Source: Candidatus Obscuribacterales bacterium
Lineage (GTDB): Bacteria; Cyanobacteriota; Vampirovibrionia; Obscuribacterales; Obscuribacteraceae
Direction of reading: 5' to 3'
Assembly (NCBI GenBank): GCA_020634035.1
Contig: JACKCM010000006.1
Span: 1-64,000, forward strand
Length of the DNA stretch: 64,000 bases
The position numbers were made by a program, and so were the translations under genes. The notes beneath the pieces are model-generated. The model had not been told where the DNA came from. It worked only from the letters and a program-made list of their open reading frames with translations, and made no database searches. Below are positions 39,996 through 49,639 of the stretch, piece after piece (the stretch's first letter is position 1; each line of letters starts with the position of its first letter).

Positions 39996-42155
39996 TTGAA
40001 AAGCGCTAAATCAATCCTGATTGCCCTTACCCTGACCCTAGCTCCTTTGTATCTGATCTCCCCGCCTGCCGCTTTGTCTGACTGCGGCGGCGACAGTGAA
40101 GACTGCTGCAAAGCTAAAGACGAGAAGGGCAAAGACAATAAGAAGGCAGAAGAAAAAGTGAAAGACGATACCAAAAGCAATACCGCCCTGCTTGGCAAGA
40201 GCGGTGTCAATCCCGATTTCATGGACCAGAAAGCGCTGCCGGGAAAAGATTTCTATCTTTACGCCAACGGCACCTGGTTGAAGAACACCCCCATCCCCGA
40301 TGAATACGACAAATGGGGCGTGCTCAATATAATCAACGATCAAAATCTGAAAAAGTTGAAGAACATTCTCGAAGCAGCCAAAGCCAATGACAAAGCCGAA
40401 GCAGGCTCGAACGAAGACAAAATCGGTCGTCTCTACACCATGGGAATGGACCAGGAAAAAATCGACAGCCAGGACCTTGAACCGCTAAAAGACGAACTGG
40501 CAAAAGTAGACGAGATCAAAGATCTTGATCAACTACAGAAAGCGACCGCCAAACTGCATCTCAAAGGCGTCAACGCCTTCTTCAACCTGACCTCCGGTCA
40601 AGACTTCAAAGATAGCGAGATGGTCATCGGTCAGCTCTTTCAAGGTGGACTCGGTCTTCCCGATAGAGACTATTATCTCAACGACGACAAAGAATCCAAA
40701 GAGCTGCTGGCAAAATACGAAAAGCATGTAGCGCGGATGCTGGGTCTCATCGGAGAGAAAGACACCGAGAAAAAAGCTGCCACCATATTGAAGCTTGAGA
40801 CAGCGATGGCGAAAGCTTCTATGAAAAACACCGACATGAGAGATCCTTTCAAGATCTATCACAAAATGTCTATCAAAGAGATAGATGAGTTGATGCCCGA
40901 TTTCAAGGCATCGACTTACCTGACAGAGATCGGTCACGAAAACATCGACTCTATCAACGTCGGCCAGCCGGACTTTCTCAAAGCGGTGAACAAACTCTTA
41001 AAAGAAGAGAGCCTCGAAGACTGGAAGACCTATTTGAAATGGCACCTTATAGACGGCACCTCTCCTTATCTGGCAGCCAAATACGAAGACGCCAATTTCG
41101 ACTTCTTCGGCAAAACCCTGACCGGCAAAAAAGTCAATCTTCCACGCTGGAAGCGCGTCTCTCAGACCATCGACCGCTACATGGGAGAAGCCCTCGGTCA
41201 GCTTTATGTGCGTGACAATTTCACTCCGAAAGCAAAAGAGAAAGCAATGCATCTGGTGAACGCCCTCAAAGATGTATTGAGGGATGATTTGAAGACTCTT
41301 GAATGGATGGACGAAGAGACCAGAAAGAACGCCATCACCAAGCTCAACTCCTTCGGTCTAAAAATCGGCTATCCTGACGAATGGAGAGACTACAGCAAAC
41401 TCCAGATCAAAGATGACTCATACCTCGCCAATATCTTTCGCGGAGAAGAGTTCGAGTTTCACCGCAATCTCGATAAAATAGGCAAGCCCGTGGACCGCAA
41501 CGAATGGTTCATGAGCCCCCAGACAGTGAACGCCTATTATTCTCCAGAGCTGAACGAGATCGTCTTTCCGGCAGGCATTCTGCAACCGCCGATATTCGAT
41601 CCTGATGCCGATGACGCCACCAACCTCGGCGCCATGGGTATGGTCATCGGTCACGAGATGACCCATGGTTTCGACGATCAGGGCAGCAAGTTCGACGGCA
41701 AAGGCAACCTCAAAAACTGGTGGTCAGAGGCTGATCTGAAGCGTTTTAAAGAAAGAATCGCTTTGATAGAGACTCAGTATTCCAACTATAAAGTCGGAGC
41801 AGGCACCAACTTCAAAGGCAAACTGGTAGCCGGCGAAGCAGCAGCAGATCTGGGTGGACTGACCATAGCTCACAAGGCGCTGAAGAACCTCTACAAAGAC
41901 AAAATATCAGAGAAAGACGAAAACGGCTTCACCCCCGAACAGCGTTTCTTCCTCTCTTTCGCCCAAGCCTGGGCGACTAATATACGCCCCGAAAAAGAGC
42001 GGATGATGACCGCAGTGGATCCCCATCCGACTCCGCACTTCCGGGTGAACGGCACCGTGGCTAACATGGACTCTTTCGAAGAAGCCTTCTCTCTCAAAGA
42101 TGATTCTTCGGCATCCATGATGCTGCCGTCAGACAAGCGCTGCCGCATCTGGTAG
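39996..42155 (+). CDS. M13-family metallopeptidase (PepO/neprilysin-like)
   Basis: 719 residues starting with TTG at 39996; the excellent SD AGAGGTGG seven bases upstream decides this start. Signal peptide 1-28. Zinc site HEMTH at 553-557 in GMVIGHEMTHGFDDQG; the third ligand Glu614 is in GEAAADLGG. The NAYY (QTVNAYYSP) substrate motif and the C-terminal CRIW tail are also present. Family members cut small peptides outside the cytoplasm. Lys/Glu-rich residues 30-70 form a linker. It is a single gene with its own terminator. Confidence 0.94.
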   Translation: MKSAKSILIALTLTLAPLYLISPPAALSDCGGDSEDCCKAKDEKGKDNKKAEEKVKDDTKSNTALLGKSGVNPDFMDQKALPGKDFYLYANGTWLKNTPIPDEYDKWGVLNIINDQNLKKLKNILEAAKANDKAEAGSNEDKIGRLYTMGMDQEKIDSQDLEPLKDELAKVDEIKDLDQLQKATAKLHLKGVNAFFNLTSGQDFKDSEMVIGQLFQGGLGLPDRDYYLNDDKESKELLAKYEKHVARMLGLIGEKDTEKKAATILKLETAMAKASMKNTDMRDPFKIYHKMSIKEIDELMPDFKASTYLTEIGHENIDSINVGQPDFLKAVNKLLKEESLEDWKTYLKWHLIDGTSPYLAAKYEDANFDFFGKTLTGKKVNLPRWKRVSQTIDRYMGEALGQLYVRDNFTPKAKEKAMHLVNALKDVLRDDLKTLEWMDEETRKNAITKLNSFGLKIGYPDEWRDYSKLQIKDDSYLANIFRGEEFEFHRNLDKIGKPVDRNEWFMSPQTVNAYYSPELNEIVFPAGILQPPIFDPDADDATNLGAMGMVIGHEMTHGFDDQGSKFDGKGNLKNWWSEADLKRFKERIALIETQYSNYKVGAGTNFKGKLVAGEAAADLGGLTIAHKALKNLYKDKISEKDENGFTPEQRFFLSFAQAWATNIRPEKERMMTAVDPHPTPHFRVNGTVANMDSFEEAFSLKDDSSASMMLPSDKRCRIW

Positions 42156-42174
42156 CACCAAATCCAGAGAACAA

Positions 42175-42213
42175 AAGAGGCGTCATCCTATACAGGACGG
42201 CGCCTCTTCTTTA
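42175..42213 (+). terminator. probable intrinsic terminator after the M13 peptidase gene
   Basis: AAGAGGCG (42175-42182) pairs perfectly with CGCCTCTT (42201-42208), extended inside by GTC/GAC, followed by CTTTA. The T-run is weak. It could also serve the convergent small gene on the minus strand. Confidence 0.5.
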
Positions 42214-42226
42214 TCCATTTAAAATC

Positions 42227-42451
42227 TCAGTAGCGCTTCTCGCCCAGACAGGCCCAGGCAGTGGTCGCGATCCAGCCAAAGAAGGTCCATCCCAGAAGGA
42301 GGTTCGTCCAGAACAGAGCCTTCTTACTGGCGTGGCGCCGCTTGACGGCGATTACCGTGGGCAAGAAGTAAGCCAACCCGCCAATCACAAGCTTCAAAAG
42401 AAGAATGAAGAGGGTTACTAGAGTTGCGAATAAGGCGATAAAAATTTCCAT
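42227..42451 (-). CDS. superinfection-immunity-like small membrane protein
   Basis: 74 residues with two transmembrane helices. The block AYFLPTVIAVKRRHASKKALFWTNLLLGWTFFGWIATTAWAC matches Pfam Imm_superinfect (phage T4 Imm-like), found widely in bacterial chromosomes. It sits in the inner membrane. The phage role is established only for T4 Imm; in bacterial genomes function is unknown. It is a single convergent gene. Confidence 0.85.
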   Translation of the reverse strand: MEIFIALFATLVTLFILLLKLVIGGLAYFLPTVIAVKRRHASKKALFWTNLLLGWTFFGWIATTAWACLGEKRY

Positions 42452-42571
42452 ATATCCATTCTATTGTCAGGAGACTGAAAGCAGCCAAATATTTATGGCG
42501 ACTTAAGAATGCCCGGGCTGGATACAGAGAATCTGGCATAATTATCATTGCGTCGAAAAGCAGGAGAGAAG

Positions 42572-44110
42572 ATGAAAACATCCCCTGGGAAACTGGCTGT
42601 TGTCGCCCTTTTACTAACTACGATCGGCTTCTCCGCACCACAATTCGCATCGGCAAAAGCGCCGACAAAAGAAGAAAAGGCTCTTCAGATAGAGCTGGAC
42701 AAAGCCCGCGAATTGCTCGCCGCAAACAGAAAGGACGAGGCAGAGAAGTTTCTAAAAGAGCTCTGCCTGAAAAATCCTCAATCTAAAGAAGCGAAGCTTC
42801 TGCACGGAATTGCCTTTTACGACCAGGACAGACTGCACGCCGCCCAGGACCTGCTTCTGGAGCTGACCAAAGAAGACCCCTGTCCTTACGAAGCCTGGCT
42901 CTATCTAGCCCGCTCCTATCAAAAGATAGGCAAACTCCCTCTATCTATAGAAGCCTACAAAAAATTTCTGGAAGTCGTCCCGAAGAATTTCGAAGAAAAG
43001 GACAAATACGGCACTCTCATATCGCTTCTAGAGAACCAGAACAAAGAAGAGATGAAGAAGCCCCTGGCTCGACCGGGCAAAGGCGACTATCTCGGGGACG
43101 TCACCGAGCAAGGTATTTTTCGCTGGGCTGCTAACCGCATGCCGATAAAGGTCTATATAAAGTCCGGAGAAGACGTGCCGGGCTATCGTTATGACTTCGA
43201 CGAGAGTATCAGAGACGCCTTCGACCAGTGGCAAATTAAGACCCGGGGCAAGATCCGCTTTGTTCTGCAAGAGACGCCGGACAACGCCGACTTCATCGTC
43301 AACTGGACCAATGACCTCAAATCCAAGCCTTTCCACGCCGAACTCGGTCACGCCAAACTTGAATCCGACGGCGAAGGCATCCGCCATGCCGAGCTGGAGC
43401 TGTTAACAGTAGATCCATTTAAGGAAGGTCCTGTGGGCAAGCGCCTGATGCGCAATGTCTGCCTGCATGAAGTCGGGCACGCCCTGGGGCTGCAGGGTCA
43501 CAGTCCATATAAAGACGACATTATGTTTCCCCAGTTGAGCGTCCAGGACGGCATCTCTGACCGGGACCTCAACACCCTCATGACCCTCTATCAGGACGAC
43601 GCCCGGGACAAAATCCTCAACGCGAGCCCGACCATAAAACAACATTCTAAAAGCCGTCAGGCTGCCATATTCGCCAACGAAGGCTCACGCTTAGCCGTAT
43701 CGGGCAACTATAAAGAAGCCTATGAACTGCTGAAGAAAGCCCTCGCCACCGACCCGAAAGTAGAACAGGCGGATCTGATTCGCCGCAATCTCGGCGCCAT
43801 CACCAATAACCTGGCCATAAAAGAGGAAGATCCCAAAGAAGCGGTGCGGTTCATGCACGAGAGCCTCTTCTATGACGACAAAGACAGCGCCCGGACGAAC
43901 CTAGATATCTTTCTCGACCGTATCGGAGTCGATCCAAAGGACTTCGCCCAGCGCCTGAAGCTGAGCGATCAATGTCTTGCCACAGGCGACCGGGTCGGCG
44001 CTCTCATAGAGCTCAAAGAAGCCCTCAAGCTCAAAGAGGATAAAGCCGCCAGAGAGAAGCTCTCCCGGCTAGAAGCCGAGCTTAATAAGAACGCTGAAAG
44101 CAGCAAATAA
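42572..44110 (+). CDS. secreted TPR protein with matrixin-type metalloprotease domain
   Basis: 512 residues from the ATG at 42572, which has AGGAG 8 bases upstream; the longer TTG start is discounted. Signal peptide 1-27. Residues 30-140 carry TPR-like repeats (LARSYQKIGKLPLSIEAYKKFLE). The central metalloprotease has the complete metzincin zinc motif HEVGHALGLQGH at 299-310, a following SPYKDDIMFP Met-turn, and upstream strand DFIVNWT. C-terminal TPRs follow at about 360-500. A probable periplasmic or secreted matrixin. An extended -10 TGGCATAAT lies at 42534-42542. Confidence 0.88.
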   Translation: MKTSPGKLAVVALLLTTIGFSAPQFASAKAPTKEEKALQIELDKARELLAANRKDEAEKFLKELCLKNPQSKEAKLLHGIAFYDQDRLHAAQDLLLELTKEDPCPYEAWLYLARSYQKIGKLPLSIEAYKKFLEVVPKNFEEKDKYGTLISLLENQNKEEMKKPLARPGKGDYLGDVTEQGIFRWAANRMPIKVYIKSGEDVPGYRYDFDESIRDAFDQWQIKTRGKIRFVLQETPDNADFIVNWTNDLKSKPFHAELGHAKLESDGEGIRHAELELLTVDPFKEGPVGKRLMRNVCLHEVGHALGLQGHSPYKDDIMFPQLSVQDGISDRDLNTLMTLYQDDARDKILNASPTIKQHSKSRQAAIFANEGSRLAVSGNYKEAYELLKKALATDPKVEQADLIRRNLGAITNNLAIKEEDPKEAVRFMHESLFYDDKDSARTNLDIFLDRIGVDPKDFAQRLKLSDQCLATGDRVGALIELKEALKLKEDKAAREKLSRLEAELNKNAESSK

Positions 44111-44201
44111 GCAGATTCTGCAGGGAGAATGTTTACACAGGCACTGTTTCTGCTGACAATTGATTACAATAGCTGAGTTGTAAGTATAAGCAGGAACTAC
44201 C

Positions 44202-45485
44202 ATGTCTGAGAATAAAGAGGCTGGCGAGCCTAAAGAGCCGCGCGTTCGGCGCATGACCGAAGAGGAAGCCGCCTCTTACAAAGAGAAGCGTAAGGAGGCG
44301 GAAGCCCCTCCTGAAGAGAGCAGCTTCGCTCAGACCGAATGGTCTGAGAAAGCCCCGGCAGCAGAAGGCTCTGAAGGAGCAGAAGGCTCTCAGGCCGAAG
44401 CTGAAGAAGGCGCTCCTCGATTCCAGCGGGAAGACCGAGGCCATCGTGATGACCGTGGTCATCGCGGCGACAGAGGTGACCGCGGAGATAGAGGAGATAG
44501 AGGAGACCGCGGTGGTCGTCCCCAGGCCAAAGGCAATGTCAGCCTCTACCTCAGCCCCCGAGTCCTGGCTCTGGCAGAAGAATTCGCTGAAGAAGCGAAC
44601 ATGCCTGTGACTAAATATCTATCTGAAATCCTCAAGTTTGTAATCTATTCGAAAGCAGATCAACAGCCCCAGCACGACAGGTATCGTACCGAGTTCGTCT
44701 CCCAGAACCGTTTACCGGTCTCCAGCTGGACTCCGGAAGGAGAACAGAACCAGGAGCAAGGCAGAGAAGAAGGCGTCTATGCGGCTAGATCCGCCGGTGA
44801 GAACAGACACGAAGACGCCGGCGGTCTCGAAAAACGAGCTAGATCCGGTGGATTCCAGCGCCACAGATCCGGATCTGGATCTGGTCCCGGCGGCGGTGGT
44901 GGCGGTGGCTTCCGCGGCAGATCCGGCGGCGGCGGTGGTGGCGGCGGTTTCCGCGGTAGATCCGGCGGCTCAGGCGGTGGCGGTGGTTACCGAGGAAAAT
45001 CTGGCGGTGGCGGTGGCTACCAGGGCAGATCTGGCGGCAGCGGTGGCGGCTACCAGGGTAGATCCGGTAGCGGCGGCGGAGAAGGCGGCGGCTATCGCGG
45101 CAACTCCGGCGGTGGCGGTGGCTACCAGGGTAGATCCGGTGGTGGCGGCGGAGAAGGCGGCGGCTATCGCGGCAACTCCGGCGGCGGTGGCGGCTACCAG
45201 GGTAGATCCGGCAGTGGCGGCGGAGAAGGCGGCGGCTATCGCGGCAATTCCGGCGGCGGCGGCGGATTCAAAAGATCCGGCGGCGGTGGTGGCGGCGGCA
45301 AGAAATTCGGCGGCGGCGGCGGCGGTGGCAAGAAATTCGGCGGCGGCGGTGGCGGCGGCAAGAAATTCGGCGGCGGCGGTGGCGGCGGCAAGAAATTCGG
45401 CGGCGGCGGTGGCGGCAAGAAATTCGGCGGCGGCGGTGGCGGCAAGAAATTCGGCGGCGGCGGCGGTGGCGGCCGGGGTAAATAA
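44202..45485 (+). CDS. Gly-rich low-complexity protein with RGG and KKFG repeats around a helical core
   Basis: 427 residues. Residues 1-75 are acidic and disordered. Residues 77-107 are Arg/Asp/Gly-rich (HRDDRGHRGDRGDRG). A short ordered segment at about 110-150 (NVSLYLSPRVLALAEEFAEEANM, PVTKYLSEILKFV) has the look of a ribbon-helix-helix or small helical fold. From about 210 to the end the sequence is glycine-rich with FRGRSGG, YQGRSG, YRGNSG and finally KKFGGGGGGG repeats. RGG and aromatic/Gly repeats bind RNA and promote condensates in eukaryotes; that role is inference here. Tandem DNA repeats underlie it (separate entries). Confidence 0.75.
   Translation: MSENKEAGEPKEPRVRRMTEEEAASYKEKRKEAEAPPEESSFAQTEWSEKAPAAEGSEGAEGSQAEAEEGAPRFQREDRGHRDDRGHRGDRGDRGDRGDRGDRGGRPQAKGNVSLYLSPRVLALAEEFAEEANMPVTKYLSEILKFVIYSKADQQPQHDRYRTEFVSQNRLPVSSWTPEGEQNQEQGREEGVYAARSAGENRHEDAGGLEKRARSGGFQRHRSGSGSGPGGGGGGGFRGRSGGGGGGGGFRGRSGGSGGGGGYRGKSGGGGGYQGRSGGSGGGYQGRSGSGGGEGGGYRGNSGGGGGYQGRSGGGGGEGGGYRGNSGGGGGYQGRSGSGGGEGGGYRGNSGGGGGFKRSGGGGGGGKKFGGGGGGGKKFGGGGGGGKKFGGGGGGGKKFGGGGGGKKFGGGGGGKKFGGGGGGGRGK
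45051..45266 (+). repeat. three tandem 72-bp coding repeats
   Basis: Three exact-length 72-base units begin at 45051, 45123 and 45195, each encoding YQGRSG-x-GGG-EGGGYRGNSGGGGG. Only a few synonymous and Ser/Gly changes separate them. They should expand or contract by slippage. Confidence 0.85.
45300..45470 (+). repeat. tandem KKFG(n) coding repeats
   Basis: Four 30-base units (start 45300, 45330, 45360, 45390) and two 27-base units (45417, 45444), each encoding KKF followed by six or seven glycines. Near-perfect DNA repetition suggests recent expansion. Confidence 0.85.
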
Positions 45486-45494
45486 ACCCCGGAG

Positions 45495-46973
45495 CTAAAG
45501 CTTGCTCAAATCGACGCCTATCGGTCCATCTACAGTACGCTTCAACATAACGCTAAATTTGACTTCGTCTTTTGGACCTTCGTTGCCACCTTCAGAATCT
45601 TTGTCGGCATGGGGCGGGAAGGAAGGAATCTCATAGGGTTCCAGTCTGTTGACGGACTTCAAAGCAGAGATGCGAAATTCGGTCTCTTGATCGACATTGC
45701 GCTCCGCCAGTGGTGCCGGGAAAAAATCTAGTACCCGAGCAGTTACGGCACGGTTCTTGCTGATCACAACCTCGACTTTTGCGGTACCTGGACCGACTTC
45801 CATATTTTTCCAGCGGCTATAGATGGCACTGGCTACGGTGTTATACCAGTCTTTCCAGGTGATATTGTCTGAGAAGCTCGAGTTCTTGAGCTGCGGCAGA
45901 ATACCGGCTTTGGCAATCATTGGACCTTCATGCCCGGTATGAAGAGGGTCTGCCACCACCGGCTGGGCAAATATCGGATCAGGCATGCGCAGCGCAGGGT
46001 CAGCGCTGAGGCCAGACGGTCTATTGCGGTTTGCAGACCAACGACCACCCAGGCTGGTCTTATAGCCATCGGCATCGTTCACTGTCACTTCATAGCCAGG
46101 CACCCAGGTGGAGACACCTTTCGTGGAAGCAATCTGATTAGAGCTTGCGCCTGGAGTGATACCAGTGCTGCGCCCTGTTGAGCCACCACCGGACTCTCCG
46201 ACTTCATAGCCGTCTATCCAGGTGGTGATACCCTTGCGACTTTGTACCGGATTACTATGAACAAGCAAGCTGTGAATCGAGGCTTCGCCCGGTGCCCAGA
46301 GCCCTAACGATCCACCACCACCACCGGTTCTACGGTAGCGATAGGTGCTTACTTCGTGGTAAGTCGAGGGAAAGTTGTCTCTGCCCGAAGGGGTGACGAC
46401 GGTGGTACCGTAACCGGGATCGAATACGGTGACACCCTTTACAGAGTGCGGAATAGATGCGCCGGAACCGGCACGAAAAGTGGATATCCCCTGGTGAGAA
46501 GGAGAGACGATTACTCCATGACCACCAAAGGTCATAATTCCATTACGAGACCGCATATGATAATCGGTTATCGGTGGTATCACATTGGATCGCGTATATC
46601 GCGCGGGAAATCCGCTTATCGGAGACGGATAACGAGGGGTGGATCTGGCGCCCGGCCCAGATTGCCTGGAGCCGGAATATTGAACGAGATCACCGCTAAA
46701 ATCAGATGTGCCGGAAGAAGATGATGCTCTGCCGCCTTGCCCGGGCAGCACTCTAATAGAAGGATTGAGAGTGGCGTCGTCTTTGATACCGCCTTCAATC
46801 GGCCCGGTTCTTCTGGCTTTTCTCACCGGGGCTCGACTGCTCGACGCATTACCGGAGCCGCTTTTATGCTCGACTCTGCCCTCCAGAGAGATTGCTTCCG
46901 GAGCGACAAAAACGGTGCTGGATAGAAACACCAGCCCTAACAAGACTCGACGATATGTTGCTGTATTCACCAT
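45495..46973 (-). CDS. secreted repeat protein with TonB-C-like C-terminus
   Basis: 492 residues from the ATG at 46973. Signal peptide 1-26. The centre has at least four repeats of about 20-45 residues with the motif G-(I/V)-x-T-(F/W)-x2-G-(Y/H)-(E/G)-x-x-V (for example KGITTWIDGYEVG and KGVSTWVPGYEVTV), each preceded by Ser/Thr/Pro-rich linkers. The C-terminal about 130 residues include WYNTVASAIYSRWKNMEVGPG and TAKVEVVISKNRAVTARVLD, the layout of TonB-like C-terminal domains. It converges 9 bases from the Gly-rich gene. Function unknown. Confidence 0.65.
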   Translation of the reverse strand: MVNTATYRRVLLGLVFLSSTVFVAPEAISLEGRVEHKSGSGNASSSRAPVRKARRTGPIEGGIKDDATLNPSIRVLPGQGGRASSSSGTSDFSGDLVQYSGSRQSGPGARSTPRYPSPISGFPARYTRSNVIPPITDYHMRSRNGIMTFGGHGVIVSPSHQGISTFRAGSGASIPHSVKGVTVFDPGYGTTVVTPSGRDNFPSTYHEVSTYRYRRTGGGGGSLGLWAPGEASIHSLLVHSNPVQSRKGITTWIDGYEVGESGGGSTGRSTGITPGASSNQIASTKGVSTWVPGYEVTVNDADGYKTSLGGRWSANRNRPSGLSADPALRMPDPIFAQPVVADPLHTGHEGPMIAKAGILPQLKNSSFSDNITWKDWYNTVASAIYSRWKNMEVGPGTAKVEVVISKNRAVTARVLDFFPAPLAERNVDQETEFRISALKSVNRLEPYEIPSFPPHADKDSEGGNEGPKDEVKFSVMLKRTVDGPIGVDLSKL

Positions 46974-47090
46974 TCTATTCTCTTTTACCACTCTAGCATC
47001 GCCCGAACACCCTGAAAAAGTCGGAGAATCCAGAAATAGCCGCAGATAGGGGATTTCCGCTTGCGACTGCCAGCCTGGCTGAAAGACGGA

Positions 47091-47096
47091 TATAAT
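47091..47096 (+). promoter_or_regulatory. -10 element upstream of a zinc-ribbon gene
   Basis: A perfect TATAAT. An in-frame ATG at 47095 overlaps it, so the true start is the ATG at 47131, giving a leader of about 28 bases. TTGCGA at 47061 is too far away to be its -35. Confidence 0.4.
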
Positions 47097-47130
47097 GATT
47101 TATTCGTTTTCTACTTTGTCGAGAATTCCC

Positions 47131-47460
47131 ATGGCCGGCGCGAAAAAAGAAAATACCCTCTATGCCCTCAGTCGCAACTCCCGCTGTTACGGCTGTGACA
47201 GGGCTCTGGTGGTGGATGATATCGTCCGGCTCAATAAGAAGCAGGACGAATCCGAAGTCTATTGCCTCAATTGCTCGGATTTGGAGGACTATGTCTTTCT
47301 GGCGAAAGGCAACAGCAACGTCACCAGGTTGGCGAAGAAGTACGCCCAGTCGCCCTGGGTCATAATGAAGTGGTCGGAAATCTGGAAGACCTACGAAAGG
47401 CAGGGCATTCTCGTGGATCAAAAAGCCGCCGCCCGGGCAAAAGATGAAGCAGGCAATTAG
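47131..47460 (+). CDS. small zinc-ribbon protein, 109 aa
   Basis: The ATG at 47131 follows the -10 element. Two Cys pairs, SRCYGCDRA and YCLNCSD, about 30 residues apart form a zinc-ribbon. The rest (VFLAKGNSNVTRLAKKYAQSPWVIMKWSEIWKTYERQG) resembles the DUF2293 region of small nucleic-acid-binding proteins. Probably soluble. Weak family evidence. Confidence 0.65.
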   Translation: MAGAKKENTLYALSRNSRCYGCDRALVVDDIVRLNKKQDESEVYCLNCSDLEDYVFLAKGNSNVTRLAKKYAQSPWVIMKWSEIWKTYERQGILVDQKAAARAKDEAGN

Positions 47461-47582
47461 AATTCCCTTAGAATGGTCATCACCCGGAGGCATCGGGCCT
47501 AAAATTCCTACCTCGACGGTAACTGGCAATACAGTTCAGTGTTCAGTATTCAACAATTGCGACAGAGCTTGATTTTTAGCCT

Positions 47583-49637
47583 ATGAAAGAAAAATTGAAA
47601 GCGCTCATCGAGAGAGTGAAACTCGCGAAAGTGCCTCCGTTGCCGAAAGATTTCAAACTGCCGCCCTGGAAAAAGAGCCTCGCCATAGGTGCAGGCACAG
47701 TCGTGACGCTGACCGGCGCCAAGTATCTTTTTCATATCTCTTTTGTGCATCTACCCAGCCTCGAAGAACAAGCCCAGGGCATCACCATCTACGACCGAGA
47801 GAACAAAGAGGTCCTGGTCATTCAAGAAGAGGGCGAGCGCAAACCGGTGGCTCTCGATAAGGTTTCTCAGTCGCTCAAAGATGCGGTGGTGGCTGTAGAA
47901 GATCGAAGTTTTTACAAACACCTGGGTGTGGATCCTTCCGGCATAGCCCGGGCCGCTTTCACCAATATAAAAGAAAGAGACCTGGTGGAAGGCGGCAGCA
48001 CCATAACCCAGCAGCTCATGAAGACCATGTTCTTCGATTTCAACGACCGCACTATGCGCAGAAAGATCCTCGAAGTGGTCATGGCTGTTGATATAGAGGC
48101 TGGCTATCCCAAAGAGAGAATTCTCGAGACTTATCTCAATCAAATTTATTTCGGTCGTGGTGCCTATGGAATAGAACAGGCGGCAAAAATCTATTTCGAC
48201 AAACATGCCCGGGATCTTTCTCTGGCGGAGGCTTCATTTCTAGCCGGTCTTATCAAGGCACCGTCTTCTTACGGCAATCCGGATCATTCAAAAAAAGCGA
48301 TTGAAAGACAGCATCAAGTTCTAAAAGATATGGTCGAATGCGGTTATATAAATGAAGCCCAGGCAGAAGCAGCCAGAAAAAAGAAGCTTGTCTTCAGCAA
48401 GAAGAGCTCCTCTAGAGAGTATCCTTTCTATATTACCCATGTGGTCGGGCTTCTGAAAGAAGAGTTCGGAGAAGACAAACTTTTCCGCAAGCCTATATCC
48501 GTTTATACCAATCTCGACCTCGACGCCCAGAAAACAGCCGAAGCAGAGATGAATAAAGCCCTGAAGAAGTCTTATAAAGGTCTCGATCAAGGTGCGTTGG
48601 TCTCTATCGCCATCGAAGACGGTGCGGTCATTGCCATTGTGGGCGGTGCTGGCTCTTACGAACGTAGCCAGTGGAACCGCGCTCTCAACCCTCATACGGC
48701 AGGCTCCACATTTAAACCCTTTGTCTATCTCGCCGCCCTGGCGACAAAGAAGATAGGTCCTTCTTCGGTTCTGTATGACGAGCGTATCAAAATTCCTGAT
48801 CCCGAAGGGGGCAAAGACTACGAGCCGGAGAACTATGATCGTCAGTTCATGGGCGCCATTACCGTGCGCGATGCGCTCCGGTTATCTCGTAATGCCTGCG
48901 CAGTAAAAGTGGCTGTGGACACCGGTCTCGACAAGGTAGCCGACTGTGCTCACAAAGCCGGTATCATCTCCGAAATAAAAGAGTATCCCTCGATGGCTCT
49001 TGGAGCGGCGGCGGTGACTCCACTTGAACTGGCCAATGCCTATGCCACCATCGCCCGGGGCGGAGAGTGGATAGAACCTCGTTTCATCCGGTCTGTCATG
49101 GACGACAAAGGAAAGCTGATTAAGCTATTTGAACAGAGAAGAAAGAATGTCTTACCCGAAGAGCCCTGCTTGCAGGTACTGGACGGCATGATCGATGTGG
49201 TCAAAGAAGGAACTGGCAGAAGAGCCTATCTGCCCGGCATCGAGGTGGCGGGCAAGACCGGCACCGCCGACCAGAGAAAAGATATCTGGTTCGTGGGCAT
49301 GACCCCGGAGGTGGTGACTGCGGTCTGGGCAGGCAACGATGAAAACAAGCCGATCAAATCGAGCCAGGTCTCCGGCGGCACCGTTACCGCCCGCATCTGG
49401 GCCCAGTATATGACCGCATATCACAGTAAAAGCTCCAAACCCCAGACCAAATTCAAAAAGCCGAAGACTCCTCTTTCTCGCAGCCTGCCATTCTATGCAG
49501 CGATTCCAAAAGCGCTCGGAGAGACCGTCGACGAGTTCACCCGCTCTCTATCTGAAGCAACGGAAAAGGTAAAATTCGGCAAAGAGATCTTCGACGATGT
49601 CACAAAACAGCTTCAGAAGATTCTGCCGGGTCAATAG
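47583..49637 (+). CDS. class A penicillin-binding protein (PBP1A-type) transglycosylase/transpeptidase
   Basis: 684 residues. A short cytoplasmic tail and single TM helix (AIGAGTVVTLTGAKYLF) anchor it. GT51 transglycosylase: VEDRSFYKHLGVD with catalytic Glu106, GGSTITQQLMK, and KERILETYLNQIYFGRGAYG. Transpeptidase: STFK (Ser375), SRN and KTGT (AGKTGTADQ), in order. It polymerises and crosslinks peptidoglycan outside the inner membrane. The coding region ends 2 bases before the convergent PIN gene. A Lys/Pro-rich tail follows the transpeptidase domain. Confidence 0.96.
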   Translation: MKEKLKALIERVKLAKVPPLPKDFKLPPWKKSLAIGAGTVVTLTGAKYLFHISFVHLPSLEEQAQGITIYDRENKEVLVIQEEGERKPVALDKVSQSLKDAVVAVEDRSFYKHLGVDPSGIARAAFTNIKERDLVEGGSTITQQLMKTMFFDFNDRTMRRKILEVVMAVDIEAGYPKERILETYLNQIYFGRGAYGIEQAAKIYFDKHARDLSLAEASFLAGLIKAPSSYGNPDHSKKAIERQHQVLKDMVECGYINEAQAEAARKKKLVFSKKSSSREYPFYITHVVGLLKEEFGEDKLFRKPISVYTNLDLDAQKTAEAEMNKALKKSYKGLDQGALVSIAIEDGAVIAIVGGAGSYERSQWNRALNPHTAGSTFKPFVYLAALATKKIGPSSVLYDERIKIPDPEGGKDYEPENYDRQFMGAITVRDALRLSRNACAVKVAVDTGLDKVADCAHKAGIISEIKEYPSMALGAAAVTPLELANAYATIARGGEWIEPRFIRSVMDDKGKLIKLFEQRRKNVLPEEPCLQVLDGMIDVVKEGTGRRAYLPGIEVAGKTGTADQRKDIWFVGMTPEVVTAVWAGNDENKPIKSSQVSGGTVTARIWAQYMTAYHSKSSKPQTKFKKPKTPLSRSLPFYAAIPKALGETVDEFTRSLSEATEKVKFGKEIFDDVTKQLQKILPGQ

Positions 49638-49639
49638 AT

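Noticed and set aside
45051..45470. Regularly spaced repeats that might suggest CRISPR
   Set aside because: No spacers: units are contiguous, coding and keep one frame with Gly-rich product.
44779..45498. 239-residue Ala/Val-rich ORF in another frame of the Gly-rich gene
   Set aside because: GGC/GGT repeat codons read in another frame give Ala/Val runs; composition and lack of a ribosome-binding site mark it as a shadow.
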